A stretch of DNA of 64,000 nt, from NCBI GenBank assembly GCA_964437425.1, contig CAYTGO010000005.1:15481-79480 (forward strand), read 5' to 3'. The notes beneath the pieces were generated by a model. The model worked only from the letters and a program-made list of their open reading frames with translations, made no database searches and had not been told where the DNA came from. Every line of letters begins with the position of its first letter. Within the stretch, counting starts at the first letter, position 1. The position numbers and the translations under genes were made by a program. The DNA comes from Scalindua sp964437425. Its GTDB lineage: Bacteria; Planctomycetota; Brocadiia; Brocadiales; Scalinduaceae. This document shows positions 38,366 through 47,366 of this stretch, piece by piece.

Positions 38366-41300
38366 CTAAAGTGTATTCAGAAAAGAAGCTAGGTTAATAT
38401 CCTTATTAATGAGGCCTAGTTTTTTTCTAATTTTGATACGGTGCGCGTCTACAGTTCGGAGTGAAATATTTAAAAGACTGGCGATCTCTTTGCTTGTAAG
38501 TCCATTTTTTATCATATCGCAAATCTCAACCTCTCTGGAAGTTAATTTGGCTCCCCTTTCCGTTAGCCTTGTGCCAAATGAAGACGTTAACTCTTGCAAG
38601 TTTTTTCGCAGCAGTTGTACATACTTTCGTGACTCCCCTGTTAATCTTAGCTTTTGTATAATAGGAAGTAGCAGATTCTCTGCATTGGCTATTACATTCT
38701 CTTTTATCTGTTTCTTTTCAATCTCGATTTGTCCGAGCACTTCACCAAGAGCTATATTCTTTTGCTCTAAAGCCATTTTTTGTTCCTGCAGTATATCTTC
38801 CGTCTTCTTCCTCTCGGTGATGTCTAGCCAAATCCCCACAATTTGGCTAGACGTTTTATCCGATAATTTTACTAACCGGAGCACATCGTAAAACCATTTG
38901 TATGAATTATCGGATACTTGCCAACGGTATTCATGTTCATAATGCCCCTTCTCGAAAAGTATTGAAAGATCCGCGAATACCCTGGGTGCGTCATCAGGAT
39001 GGATACGATCAGCCCAGAAAGTATCGTTAGAAGTAAAACTCTCAGGTTTAAAGCCGGTAACTTTTTCTACTTCAGTACCTACGTAGATAGCACCGAAATT
39101 CCCTTCTGCTTTACATATGTAGGGTATAATCGGTAGAGATTCTAACATTAGGGACAACTGACTTGTAGTTCGCTTTAAATCTTCCTCCATCCGCTTCCTT
39201 TTTGTGATATCGCGTGCAATGCCTATAACACCAATTATATTTCCATTATCATTTCGTAGCGGGATATTTTTATACTCGCATAATATCCTCGTATCTTTGA
39301 AGTATATTTCGTCTGTAGAGCTTTCACCTTTTAACGTTCTTGTATAAATATCTATTGCTTTTTTCAGGTTTTCCTCGTCGAAAAGAGGTGCAAATGAATT
39401 TCCTATGAATTCTTCTGGTTTGTGCCCAGATAATTTTTCAAATATATTGTTAACAAAAAGAAGATTTCCCTCCGCATCGCAGATATATGCAAGATCTGAT
39501 ATATTGTTAAACAATAATTCAAATTTCTTAAGTCTCTCTTCTCCTCGTTTACGCTCGATGCCCAGGGCTATCGCATTCGACACCGATGCCAGTGCATCAA
39601 GAGTGTCTTTTGTAAGCTGTTGACAGGCAAACATTGCCATAACACCTACCAGCCGGCCTTCAACAATTAAGGGATAGCCGGCGAATGCAACCACACCCTC
39701 TCGCCTTACCCATTCCTTATCACTTATACAGGGATCATTCATTACATCATTTGTTAAGTGTGGTTTTTGCTCCTGAGCGATCAGACCAATCTTGAGACTA
39801 CCAACAGGCACACGGCTATGGGAACCGTCTATGCATGTGTATATCCCTGAACTGGCCTGTAGCTCCAGCATATTCTCTTCCTTATCAAATGTCCAAATTC
39901 GAGCGAAGGCGGCATCAAGGTGATTTACAACGGTTTCAGAACACCTTTGTAATATCATCCTTAATGTATCAGGCATTGTAAGTGCAACTCCTATATCCGC
40001 ACCCAGCATTGCTATACGCGCTTGCTTATTAAAGGATTCCTCTGCCTTCTTGCGTTCGGTAATGTCTTCCTTAACCGCTATGAAATTGGTAATAACACCT
40101 TCTTTGTTTTTGACAGGCGAAATAGATGCAAGCTCCCAGTAGAGTTCGCCGCTCTTCTTCTTATTGCAGAATTCGCCTCTCCATTCACTGCCAGACGTAA
40201 TAGTCTTCCACAAACTTTTGTATTCTTCTGGCGGAGTTTTATCTGTTTTTAAGATGCGTGGATTGTTACCAATGGCTTCTTCAGCGGTGTAGCCTGTCAA
40301 TTGCGTGAACTTGGGGTTAACATATTCTATATTACCTTCTGTATCTGTGATCACAACGGTACTAGAACTTTGTTCTATGGCATGTGTTAACTTGCGTATT
40401 TCTCCCTCCACCTTCTTCCGCTTGGTAATGTCTGTATATTGCTCAACCCTTCCTCCTGCATATAAACCTGAAACAATTGGTTGACTCCAATGTTCTAACC
40501 ACCTCTCTTCACGGCCGTCACCAGGAAGAATATGACAAACAAAATTCTCCACATAGGTATTATCATCATAAGTTTTTATCACACGTTCCTTGAATTTATC
40601 TCCATCTTCAAAAATATGGTGTATATTGCCTTTTATAAGCCGCCTCTTGTCTTTCATAATTATTCCATCTCGCTTCATACCAAAATAAGATTCCAGTGTT
40701 CTATTTATCCATACCACACGGAATTCTTTATCAAGGATAAACACACCTACATTCGAAGTATCAAGCACATCATTAATTAAACTGCGGTAGCGCTCCTCGC
40801 TATCTTGTAGAGTCTGTTCTATTTTCTTACGCTCGGTGATTTCTATCAAAAGTTTTTCATTTACCTTTGACAACTCAACCGTGCGCTCAGTTACGAGTTG
40901 TTCCAGAGATTCGTTAAACATTCTCAGTTCTTCTTCCATTCGCTTACGCTCGGTTATGTCAATCATGAATCCATGCAATTGTATTGGTTCGCCTTTACTG
41001 TGAGTAACTTTGGCAATATCGTATATCCAGATAATCTGTCCATCTGATGCGATCATACGATACTCAAATTCATGGTCCTCTAACCTTCGAGTAGATGTCA
41101 CGCAGTAATTGATGGTGTGCTCTCTGTCATCAGGGTGGATATGATCCTGCCAGAAATTCTCCTGATACCATTCTTCGATCCGGTATCCTAATAACGTTTC
41201 TGCATAAGCACCGACAAAAGTAAATTGCCAGGTAGAAACATCGCAAACCCATGAGATTGCTTTTGTTGAGTTCGCCAGTATTTGGTAATTTTCTTCACTT

Positions 41301-41701
41301 TCCAACAGCCCCTTCTCGGCTCGCTTACGCTCGGTGATATTTCTGAAGATGCCCAGAATGACCTTTCTGCCACCCAACTCAAAAACACTTGAGCTGATTT
41401 CTACTGGTATCTTACGACCATCTTTGTGTTGTAAAAAGATGTCTTCTGAGGTTATTGCTTTATCAATTTGAATATACTTTTTGAAAAGTTCATTATTACG
41501 TTCGACATATTCTGTTGGATAGAATTGCGTATGGTGATTACCCACGATTTCTTCAACGGGTACTCCAAGAAGTTCTTCGGTTTGCTTATTGGCTTCAAGG
41601 AAAATTCCAGTTTCAACATCCGCTAAAAATATAGCATCATTAGCAATTTCAATTAATTTGCGATATTTCTCTTCAAATTCTTGTAGATTTTTTTTGGTCA
41701 T
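38366..41701 (-). CDS. Multi-PAS/GAF sensor with LuxR-type DNA-binding domain
   Basis: 1111 residues, no membrane segments. About six PAS/PAC units, each ended by ITERK/ITKRK signatures, surround one GAF domain (about 580-730). A C-terminal coiled coil leads to a LuxR/NarL-type HTH (LTSREVEICDMIKNGLTSKEIASLLN, split here as LTSREVEICDM and GLTSKEIASLLN). No histidine-kinase or receiver domain is present, so ligand sensing appears to control transcription directly. One PAS pair (ELYWELASISPV) resembles that in the kinase at 18677. It forms an apparent unit with haemerythrin and receiver genes on the element. Confidence 0.9.
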   Translation of the reverse strand: MTKKNLQEFEEKYRKLIEIANDAIFLADVETGIFLEANKQTEELLGVPVEEIVGNHHTQFYPTEYVERNNELFKKYIQIDKAITSEDIFLQHKDGRKIPVEISSSVFELGGRKVILGIFRNITERKRAEKGLLESEENYQILANSTKAISWVCDVSTWQFTFVGAYAETLLGYRIEEWYQENFWQDHIHPDDREHTINYCVTSTRRLEDHEFEYRMIASDGQIIWIYDIAKVTHSKGEPIQLHGFMIDITERKRMEEELRMFNESLEQLVTERTVELSKVNEKLLIEITERKKIEQTLQDSEERYRSLINDVLDTSNVGVFILDKEFRVVWINRTLESYFGMKRDGIIMKDKRRLIKGNIHHIFEDGDKFKERVIKTYDDNTYVENFVCHILPGDGREERWLEHWSQPIVSGLYAGGRVEQYTDITKRKKVEGEIRKLTHAIEQSSSTVVITDTEGNIEYVNPKFTQLTGYTAEEAIGNNPRILKTDKTPPEEYKSLWKTITSGSEWRGEFCNKKKSGELYWELASISPVKNKEGVITNFIAVKEDITERKKAEESFNKQARIAMLGADIGVALTMPDTLRMILQRCSETVVNHLDAAFARIWTFDKEENMLELQASSGIYTCIDGSHSRVPVGSLKIGLIAQEQKPHLTNDVMNDPCISDKEWVRREGVVAFAGYPLIVEGRLVGVMAMFACQQLTKDTLDALASVSNAIALGIERKRGEERLKKFELLFNNISDLAYICDAEGNLLFVNNIFEKLSGHKPEEFIGNSFAPLFDEENLKKAIDIYTRTLKGESSTDEIYFKDTRILCEYKNIPLRNDNGNIIGVIGIARDITKRKRMEEDLKRTTSQLSLMLESLPIIPYICKAEGNFGAIYVGTEVEKVTGFKPESFTSNDTFWADRIHPDDAPRVFADLSILFEKGHYEHEYRWQVSDNSYKWFYDVLRLVKLSDKTSSQIVGIWLDITERKKTEDILQEQKMALEQKNIALGEVLGQIEIEKKQIKENVIANAENLLLPIIQKLRLTGESRKYVQLLRKNLQELTSSFGTRLTERGAKLTSREVEICDMIKNGLTSKEIASLLNISLRTVDAHRIKIRKKLGLINKDINLASFLNTL

Positions 41702-42268
41702 TTTTGTGGAGTGAGTCTCTCTTTACGACGATCTATTTTATTTTTTGAGCACATTCTAAGTCCTTAAATTATGAAAATACTGGTTAGTTTTCCTATTTTG
41801 AATAATATTATAAAATATTATACTCAGGACGGAAGTGATTAGTCTCATTTTCCTCACATTATTACAAGAATGTTGACCGTATTTTGAAGATTGTTTTGAT
41901 ATCTGAATTATGTTATCAAATATTAATGGTGAAATCGTAATAGTTGAGACTATTAAATTCAAGAGGAAAAATGTGTCATGGCAGAATGGAGAGGGGAGGC
42001 TATGTTCCCTTCTCTTGGTATGTTGTATCCATACATCCTACTCACAGTTTGAGCACGATAAAAGGGGTTTTAGAAAACGTGTTATCACCAATATTACCAT
42101 ACAAGGCCACCGCCTCTTGAATACCAATCAAGAGGTCGGCTGTGTCCAAAATGTACCCAAAATATCTCAAAACACCCTAAAATAGACTAAATTAGATTTT
42201 GGAAATGTGCCTATAAGCCTTATAAAATAGTTGAAACTAAACTAAAAAACAATTTTCACCAATTGAAC
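41702..42268. other. 567-bp gap carrying long direct repeat (copy C flank)
   Basis: No gene seen. The part from 41914 on repeats the flank of att copy B, including the CTCTTG/CAAGAG hairpin near 42112-42135 and the AAACACCCTAAAATAGAC block. It marks the right edge of the 5.8-kb element. Confidence 0.6.
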
Positions 42269-42318
42269 TGAATGGGGTTCAAGAGGTCGCTGGTTCGAAT
42301 CCAGTCGCCCCGACCATT
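42269..42318 (+). repeat. att-type direct repeat copy C (tRNA-Pro 3' half)
   Basis: Third identical 50-bp copy of the tRNA-Pro 3' half. With copy B it bounds a 5.8-kb element; with copy A it bounds 27.8 kb. Confidence 0.88.
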
Positions 42319-42364
42319 TTTACTAAAGGGGTTAGGGCAGTTTTTGTGACGTTGCAAACTGTAT

Positions 42365-42596
42365 ATTGGCAATCAGGGGTGAATCATTACTACAATATCT
42401 GCCCCATTTTCAATAGCTTTGTTATAGCATTTTTTATTACGTGATTGATACCTAGTTTTTTAGCTTGGTCATAAGTATTGTCTGCAGATAAATCATCTAC
42501 TAGAATAACTTCATCAGCTATCCCTTGAATTTCTCTACATGTTTTTTCCAAAGTTTGTTCAGCATTGTATGCTGGCATTACTACTATTTTCTTCCT
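42365..42596 (-). pseudogene. Broken family-2 glycosyltransferase, N-terminal remnant
   Basis: The frame from 42578 reads MPAYNAEQTLEKTCREI and VILVDDLSADNTYDQAKKLG, the start of a dolichol-phosphate-mannose-synthase-like GT2. After HVIK the frame slips: a second frame gives CYNKAIENGADIVVMIHP followed by a stop. Upstream of the ATG the frame is also closed by TAA. The protein is therefore frameshifted, has lost about 12 residues, and stops 50 bp from att copy C. It is probably a victim of integration. Confidence 0.75.
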
Positions 42597-42604
42597 TTAA
42601 TCAT

Positions 42605-43993
42605 TTATTTAATTTGAAATATTTTTACCTCTGAAAATCCTTTAGAAAACCTTTTTATCTCCTGATATCCAACAGATAAAGGATCTTGAGGAAGAATTAA
42701 TCCGGGTTGGATAGACATTACTAAACCAGGTTTTGGATTCGAATCCATACCCTGCAATGGCCATTTTTTATCAAAAACTTCAAATCTAGTATCTGTAAAA
42801 TAATAATGGATAGGAAATACACAGTAAAAACTTATTTCTTTAGAAAAATTATCATTTAAGAAGCTGGTAGCATCAGCCAGTACTTCGATAGTATCTAAAT
42901 ATGATAGATCCGCTTCATACTTAAATTTATCACCCTTCATATAACACACTTGTAAAAGGATACATACTAAAATAATTGGAAAAAAGAATTTTGACTTTTT
43001 TAAAAGTTGGTGAAAAATTGCAAGAACAAGAATACAAAAAACAGGAAGTATGACCAATATGTACCTTATCATAAAAAAATTAATAGAACAAAAAGCAAGT
43101 CCTGTTATAAAATAGATAAACAGTAAAATCCATTCATTAGTAAATATCTTCTTTTTAACCCAAAATAGTCCCAGAACTATCAAAATAGAGATGAAAATTC
43201 TCCCTTGTTCGATAAATATGAAATCAATAAAATCGTGGAATCTATTCCAAATAGTGCTAAAAGTAAATTCTATATAAGAGGTATGCTGAGGAAACAAAAA
43301 CCATCCATTTTGAATTCGCTGAATTACAATGAATATTATAAACAAAATAAAAGGTGTAAAACCTACTAAAGCCGTCTTTAATCCTTTTCTCCGATTTATA
43401 ACGAGTTCATATACAAAAATTGCAGCAAGAATAATAATTCCTGTTTCCTTAGTTAAAATAGCTGCAGAGGCACAAATAAAGTATAAGTAAACTCTTCTAT
43501 CTATCCAAAAAATCAGACTTAGGACAGAAAATAGAGCAAGCAACATCTCTGGTAATACTAAGCAATATACTCCTTGAAATAAGGGTGAAACTAAAAATAA
43601 AAGAGAAGAAAGTAAAGCTATAGTTTTATTACCATTAACAACTCTGATAGCTAGAAAATAGGTGCTTATGACAGTTAAGGAAGAAGTGAATGCCATCAAT
43701 AGATGTAATCCAAATACCGAAGGGCTTAAAAATTTATACCACAAGGAAGATATAAATACAAATAACATGGGATGTCCTCTGCTTAATTCTGGATCTAAAT
43801 CCCCAGGTAAGATTCCTACTCCGTTTTTAGCCAAATAAAAAATAGCACGGGAATAAACACCAGCCTCATCCCAAAAGAAAGGTAGTGAAAGAGAACTGAT
43901 TCTTAATAGAAATGCTGTTAAAACTAATCCTATTAATATTATTTCGTGTTTATAATGAGAAAAGGAACGCTTATTCTGTGTTAACATATTCAT
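42605..43993 (-). CDS. GT-C glycosyltransferase (PMT/ArnT-like), membrane
   Basis: 462 residues with about ten hydrophobic helices. After the first helix the FFWDEAGVYSRA loop gives the acidic DE motif of PMT_2/ArnT enzymes, and a second acidic stretch (DPELSRGHPM) follows. These enzymes move sugars from polyprenyl phosphates to lipids or proteins on the outer face of the inner membrane. The C-terminal ~80 residues form a soluble domain. Start ATG 43993 (a TTG lies one codon upstream); no ribosome site is seen. It neighbours a GT2 gene that could make its lipid-linked donor. Confidence 0.8.
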   Translation of the reverse strand: MNMLTQNKRSFSHYKHEIILIGLVLTAFLLRISSLSLPFFWDEAGVYSRAIFYLAKNGVGILPGDLDPELSRGHPMLFVFISSLWYKFLSPSVFGLHLLMAFTSSLTVISTYFLAIRVVNGNKTIALLSSLLFLVSPLFQGVYCLVLPEMLLALFSVLSLIFWIDRRVYLYFICASAAILTKETGIIILAAIFVYELVINRRKGLKTALVGFTPFILFIIFIVIQRIQNGWFLFPQHTSYIEFTFSTIWNRFHDFIDFIFIEQGRIFISILIVLGLFWVKKKIFTNEWILLFIYFITGLAFCSINFFMIRYILVILPVFCILVLAIFHQLLKKSKFFFPIILVCILLQVCYMKGDKFKYEADLSYLDTIEVLADATSFLNDNFSKEISFYCVFPIHYYFTDTRFEVFDKKWPLQGMDSNPKPGLVMSIQPGLILPQDPLSVGYQEIKRFSKGFSEVKIFQIK

Positions 43994-44019
43994 CAAATGA
44001 TTGTATTTATGTCTGTAAA

Positions 44020-44238
44020 TTATGAAACCTTATTAGGTTGTAGAATTATGTGGTTTATATTAGTAAGGTTAAAATCTACAATCAAGGGAAAATGTGATAA
44101 ATAATCCAGACCGGCTGGTATTTTACTGGTGAGATGTGTGAGAGTGTCTGAATGGTACACTCCGTCTCGGAAGAAGTCCGACTTTTTATTGTTGAATACC
44201 ACCACAGGGTTGGACGTGCCGGGACATCATTCTTATCA
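44020..44238 (-). pseudogene. Possible C-terminal fragment of endonuclease/exonuclease/phosphatase-fold protein
   Basis: A minus-strand frame, closed by a stop at its upstream end, reads SNPVVVFNNKKSDFF, GVYHSDTLTHLTSKIPAG and DYLSHFPLIVDFNL. The last block resembles the SDHxPLxxDF end of the EEP superfamily. It has no start or N-terminal domain, so it is at most a remnant between two glycosyltransferase genes. Confidence 0.4.
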
Positions 44239-44265
44239 TAATGCCTCACAAGAAATTATACATTA

Positions 44266-45447
44266 TTACTCATTTTCAACTGCAGAAATAAGAAAAGAGG
44301 TAAAGAATGTAATGCTGAAAAAGATGAAAACAGTAAAACCAAAAATCCCAAGTTTCGTATAAAAAGGTGAAAAGGTATTAACAGTATATTTGGTATATAA
44401 TTTACATATAGTGTAAAGTATGAAAACGATACTTAGCATTATTCCTACGCCTGATATTAGAACAATGTTATTAAAAGAGAGCATTTTTTTGAGTTTCGAG
44501 AAAATACGACTAGGAAGATCAATATTTTTGTTAATAAATAATAATTTCGAGACATATGAAAAGAGAATCAAAATTTCTCCCAAAATAATTAAACTCTGAC
44601 TGTATGCAAAAGTAGTTATTCCAAAAATCGACAATAAATCTAAGTCAAATTTGTTCTTAAAATATAAGTAATCCTTAATCAGAAAAAAAAAGGAAAATAC
44701 CATTCCCAGGAAAATACTTATTACACCCGGATAAAAATATATCTGCAAAGGTGACATTAGAAGTATAAAGCTTAAGTGTCGCCAGCCATCACGAAAAGTT
44801 TTCAAGTGTGGCTTCTTATTCCTTTTGTCTTTACGCAGCGATATTGGCACCTCAACAATTCTCATCTTTTTCTTGAGAGCCTTGATTAGCATTTCAGATG
44901 CAAACTCCATCCCTTTGCATTTAAGATTGAGATCAAGCATTGTTTGAACGGAAAAAGCTCTCATCCCAGAGTTGATATCGCTTAATTTGCTTTTAAAGAG
45001 ATAGTTAACTAAGTACGTTAGTGCTGGAGTGCCAAAATACCTGTGAAGAAAAGGCATTGCACCGGGCATAATTTGACCCTTGAATCTACTGCCAATTACA
45101 ATATCCCATTTATCTTCCCGGAGCTTATCATAGAGAAGACTAATTTGATTAAAATCATAAGACCCATCAGCATCTCCTTTCAGGCAATACTGATAAATTG
45201 CATTACTTACTCCTGCCGAATATGCACTACCATAACCTCTACTTTGTTCAACGACAACTCTGGCTCCTGAACTAAGGGCAATGCTTGCAGAGTCATCATC
45301 ACTTCCGTTGTCAACAACAAGCACCTCTCCGGGTATTTTGTGTTTTTTTAAAGCAGCCATTGCCTCCTCAACACAAAACTGAATGGTCTCCTCCTCGTTA
45401 AGGCAAGGAATAATAATTGTTAATCCTTTTTTTCTGCTTCCATTCAT
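44266..45447 (-). CDS. Family-2 glycosyltransferase with C-terminal membrane domain
   Basis: 393 residues. The GT-A catalytic domain (1-240) has TIIIPCLNEEETI, VVDNGSDDDS and the metal-binding GDADGSYDF, typical of polyprenyl-phosphate sugar synthases. Four or so membrane helices follow (about 240-390). The likely product is a polyprenyl-phosphate sugar donor on the inner leaflet. The start overlaps the end of the radical-SAM gene by 4 bp (45444-45447), so the two are translationally coupled. Confidence 0.87.
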   Translation of the reverse strand: MNGSRKKGLTIIIPCLNEEETIQFCVEEAMAALKKHKIPGEVLVVDNGSDDDSASIALSSGARVVVEQSRGYGSAYSAGVSNAIYQYCLKGDADGSYDFNQISLLYDKLREDKWDIVIGSRFKGQIMPGAMPFLHRYFGTPALTYLVNYLFKSKLSDINSGMRAFSVQTMLDLNLKCKGMEFASEMLIKALKKKMRIVEVPISLRKDKRNKKPHLKTFRDGWRHLSFILLMSPLQIYFYPGVISIFLGMVFSFFFLIKDYLYFKNKFDLDLLSIFGITTFAYSQSLIILGEILILFSYVSKLLFINKNIDLPSRIFSKLKKMLSFNNIVLISGVGIMLSIVFILYTICKLYTKYTVNTFSPFYTKLGIFGFTVFIFFSITFFTSFLISAVENE

Positions 45448-46850
45448 TTAATCCATCTCCAAAAGTTTAGTACCGGTAAAAGATTACGTAAGCTTTTGAA
45501 CTTTTTTATCTCTACAATAATTTTTCCAGGTTTTAAATAGAATGCTCTAAAGGCCTTACCTCTAAACCTTGTTACATCCTTTGACGAAATAGTCGGCATA
45601 TTCACTATTGAATTACCACCAAAATCAAATTCAGACCAATCACATGTGCTAACCCATCCCTTTTCTCTTGCCTGTTCTCCAAATTCTGTCTTTGGGTAAG
45701 GGACAGCACAATAGCTTTGCATATAAGTAATATCTAATGTTTTCATAAAATTAATAGTTTCACGAGCGGTATCTTTGGTTTCTCCAGGCAATCCAAAAAT
45801 AAAGTGCCCCATTGTAGGTATACCAACCTCTTTACAAAGGTTTACACCTTCAACAATCTCCTCTATTTTCTCCTGCTTTTTTGCCATATCTAAAATAGCT
45901 TGAGAGCTGCTCTCAATTCCCAGGCCAACAAGGAAACAGCCTGTCTGTTTCATTAATTGCAAAGACTTTGTATCTAACGAATCAGCTCTGGTAGTAACTG
46001 CCCAGCTAATATCTAATTGCCTTTCTATTATGCCGTTACAAAATTCATGAACCACTTTTTTATCAAGAGTAAAAGCCTCCTCCCATAAAAGGAAGTTTCT
46101 TATGTTGAAACGATTAACACACTCAACAATTTCTTCAAAAATATATTTAAGTGAGTGCCTTCTAACATTTGCACCATAATATGCCTGCACTATACAATAA
46201 GTACATGGAAAGGGGCATCCCCGGGAAGTATTAACCAAAGTAAATGGCTCACCGTTTTGTGGAAGTAGATATCTCTCGTTTTTCAATAAAGACCTGTCAG
46301 GAATTGGTATAGAATCTATATCAGCAACAAATTGTCGTGCTCCTGTGAACTGCACATGGTTATTATTTGTCAAATAGATTAGCCCATTAATAGTCTGTTT
46401 ATTTGAGTTCTGTTTAATGCTTACTAATAATTCTCTAAAAGTTTCCTCCGGCTCTCCAACTATGGCATAATCTATACTTCCATCCGTTGGAAAACTTTCC
46501 TTCTCTAACAATGTAAAAAACACTCCAAAACTTATTATAACAACATCCTTATGACAGCTTTTAATAACCTTGGCCACTTCAAGATCAGAATTAATAGAAG
46601 GAAAAGATGTATTAATCACTAAAATATCCACATTCACTGCTAATGATGCGACCTCACTAAATTCCAAATGCTGGACATTTGAATCAAAGATTTCAGCTTT
46701 AAATCCCAAATCTATAGCTATCCGAGCAAGTATAGCTAATGTCAACGGTGGCCAAATTGACGCCCATGAAGAAGTCAGTTGCATGCAACGGCCCTCTCGA
46801 ATATATTTTTTTTTGTCTTCAGTAGGTGGGTTTAAAAATAGGATTTTCAT
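45444..46850 (-). CDS. B12-binding radical SAM protein
   Basis: 468 residues. An N-terminal cobalamin-binding Rossmann domain (about 1-140, starting MKILFLNPP) precedes a radical SAM core with the CPFPCTYC cluster motif. The family methylates or rearranges lipids, sugars or tetrapyrroles. The ATG has AGAGGGGAAG upstream. It is the first gene of a coupled pair with the GT2. A lipid or glycolipid modification pathway is plausible, but the substrate cannot be inferred. Confidence 0.87.
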   Translation of the reverse strand: MKILFLNPPTEDKKKYIREGRCMQLTSSWASIWPPLTLAILARIAIDLGFKAEIFDSNVQHLEFSEVASLAVNVDILVINTSFPSINSDLEVAKVIKSCHKDVVIISFGVFFTLLEKESFPTDGSIDYAIVGEPEETFRELLVSIKQNSNKQTINGLIYLTNNNHVQFTGARQFVADIDSIPIPDRSLLKNERYLLPQNGEPFTLVNTSRGCPFPCTYCIVQAYYGANVRRHSLKYIFEEIVECVNRFNIRNFLLWEEAFTLDKKVVHEFCNGIIERQLDISWAVTTRADSLDTKSLQLMKQTGCFLVGLGIESSSQAILDMAKKQEKIEEIVEGVNLCKEVGIPTMGHFIFGLPGETKDTARETINFMKTLDITYMQSYCAVPYPKTEFGEQAREKGWVSTCDWSEFDFGGNSIVNMPTISSKDVTRFRGKAFRAFYLKPGKIIVEIKKFKSLRNLLPVLNFWRWIK

Positions 46851-47366
46851 AGTAATAGAGCTTCCCCTCTTAAAATATATGTCTTGATATTTGTGATGTA
46901 CCTTAAAGTCAACAATTTAATTAGTCGTCACCTAATAAGTTATTTTCAACAATGATTTTAAGGTGTTTCAGAGAAGAAGAAGATCGCGGAAAGAAAAACC
47001 AGTAACAGTAATACATGTAGAAGACTTTGCCATATTACAGGGTCAATCGCATAATTCAAGGTAAATATTTCATACACTATGCATAAGCTAAGCGCTGTTA
47101 TGGCGATCGGATCATCTCTTCACTATTGATTCACTCGGAAATCCATATAGCGGAGTTTATACTATTAAATTGGTACAAGTTGAGACAAATTGTACCTACA
47201 AACTCAAGTTCGGCAACTTGCCATTGCTTTCAGGTTAAGCTCAAATGAGGAGCTGCTAATTTATTATTTTGACTTAAAACTGATATTTTCATATAATCCA
47301 AGTTTGTAATTTTATATATATTAGATATGCGCAATATGTCACAAGCGCTTATATCATAGGGATTAA
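46851..47366. other. 516-bp divergent intergenic region
   Basis: No coding capacity recognised. It contains the ftsH promoter and a 7-bp inverted repeat GGTACAA/TTGTACC (47172-47178/47190-47196) that might be an operator. I see no further att copy, so the right edge of the accretion region is undefined here. Confidence 0.4.
47269..47297 (+). promoter_or_regulatory. Promoter of ftsH
   Basis: TTGACT (47269-47274) and TATAAT (47292-47297) with a 17-bp spacer, 70 bp upstream of the ftsH ATG. Confidence 0.7.

Noticed and set aside
36404..42318. Partial copies of tRNA-Pro as additional tRNA genes
   Set aside because: Both lack the 5' acceptor strand and D arm; they are att remnants, not tRNAs.
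42319..42345. Third integrase stub after att copy C
   Set aside because: Only a vague resemblance (GGGTTAGGGC versus GGACTTAGGA) over about 20 bp; not enough to call.
44129..44362. Plus-strand 77-codon ORF
   Set aside because: It overlaps the end of a real glycosyltransferase gene and a probable remnant on the other strand; no family match.
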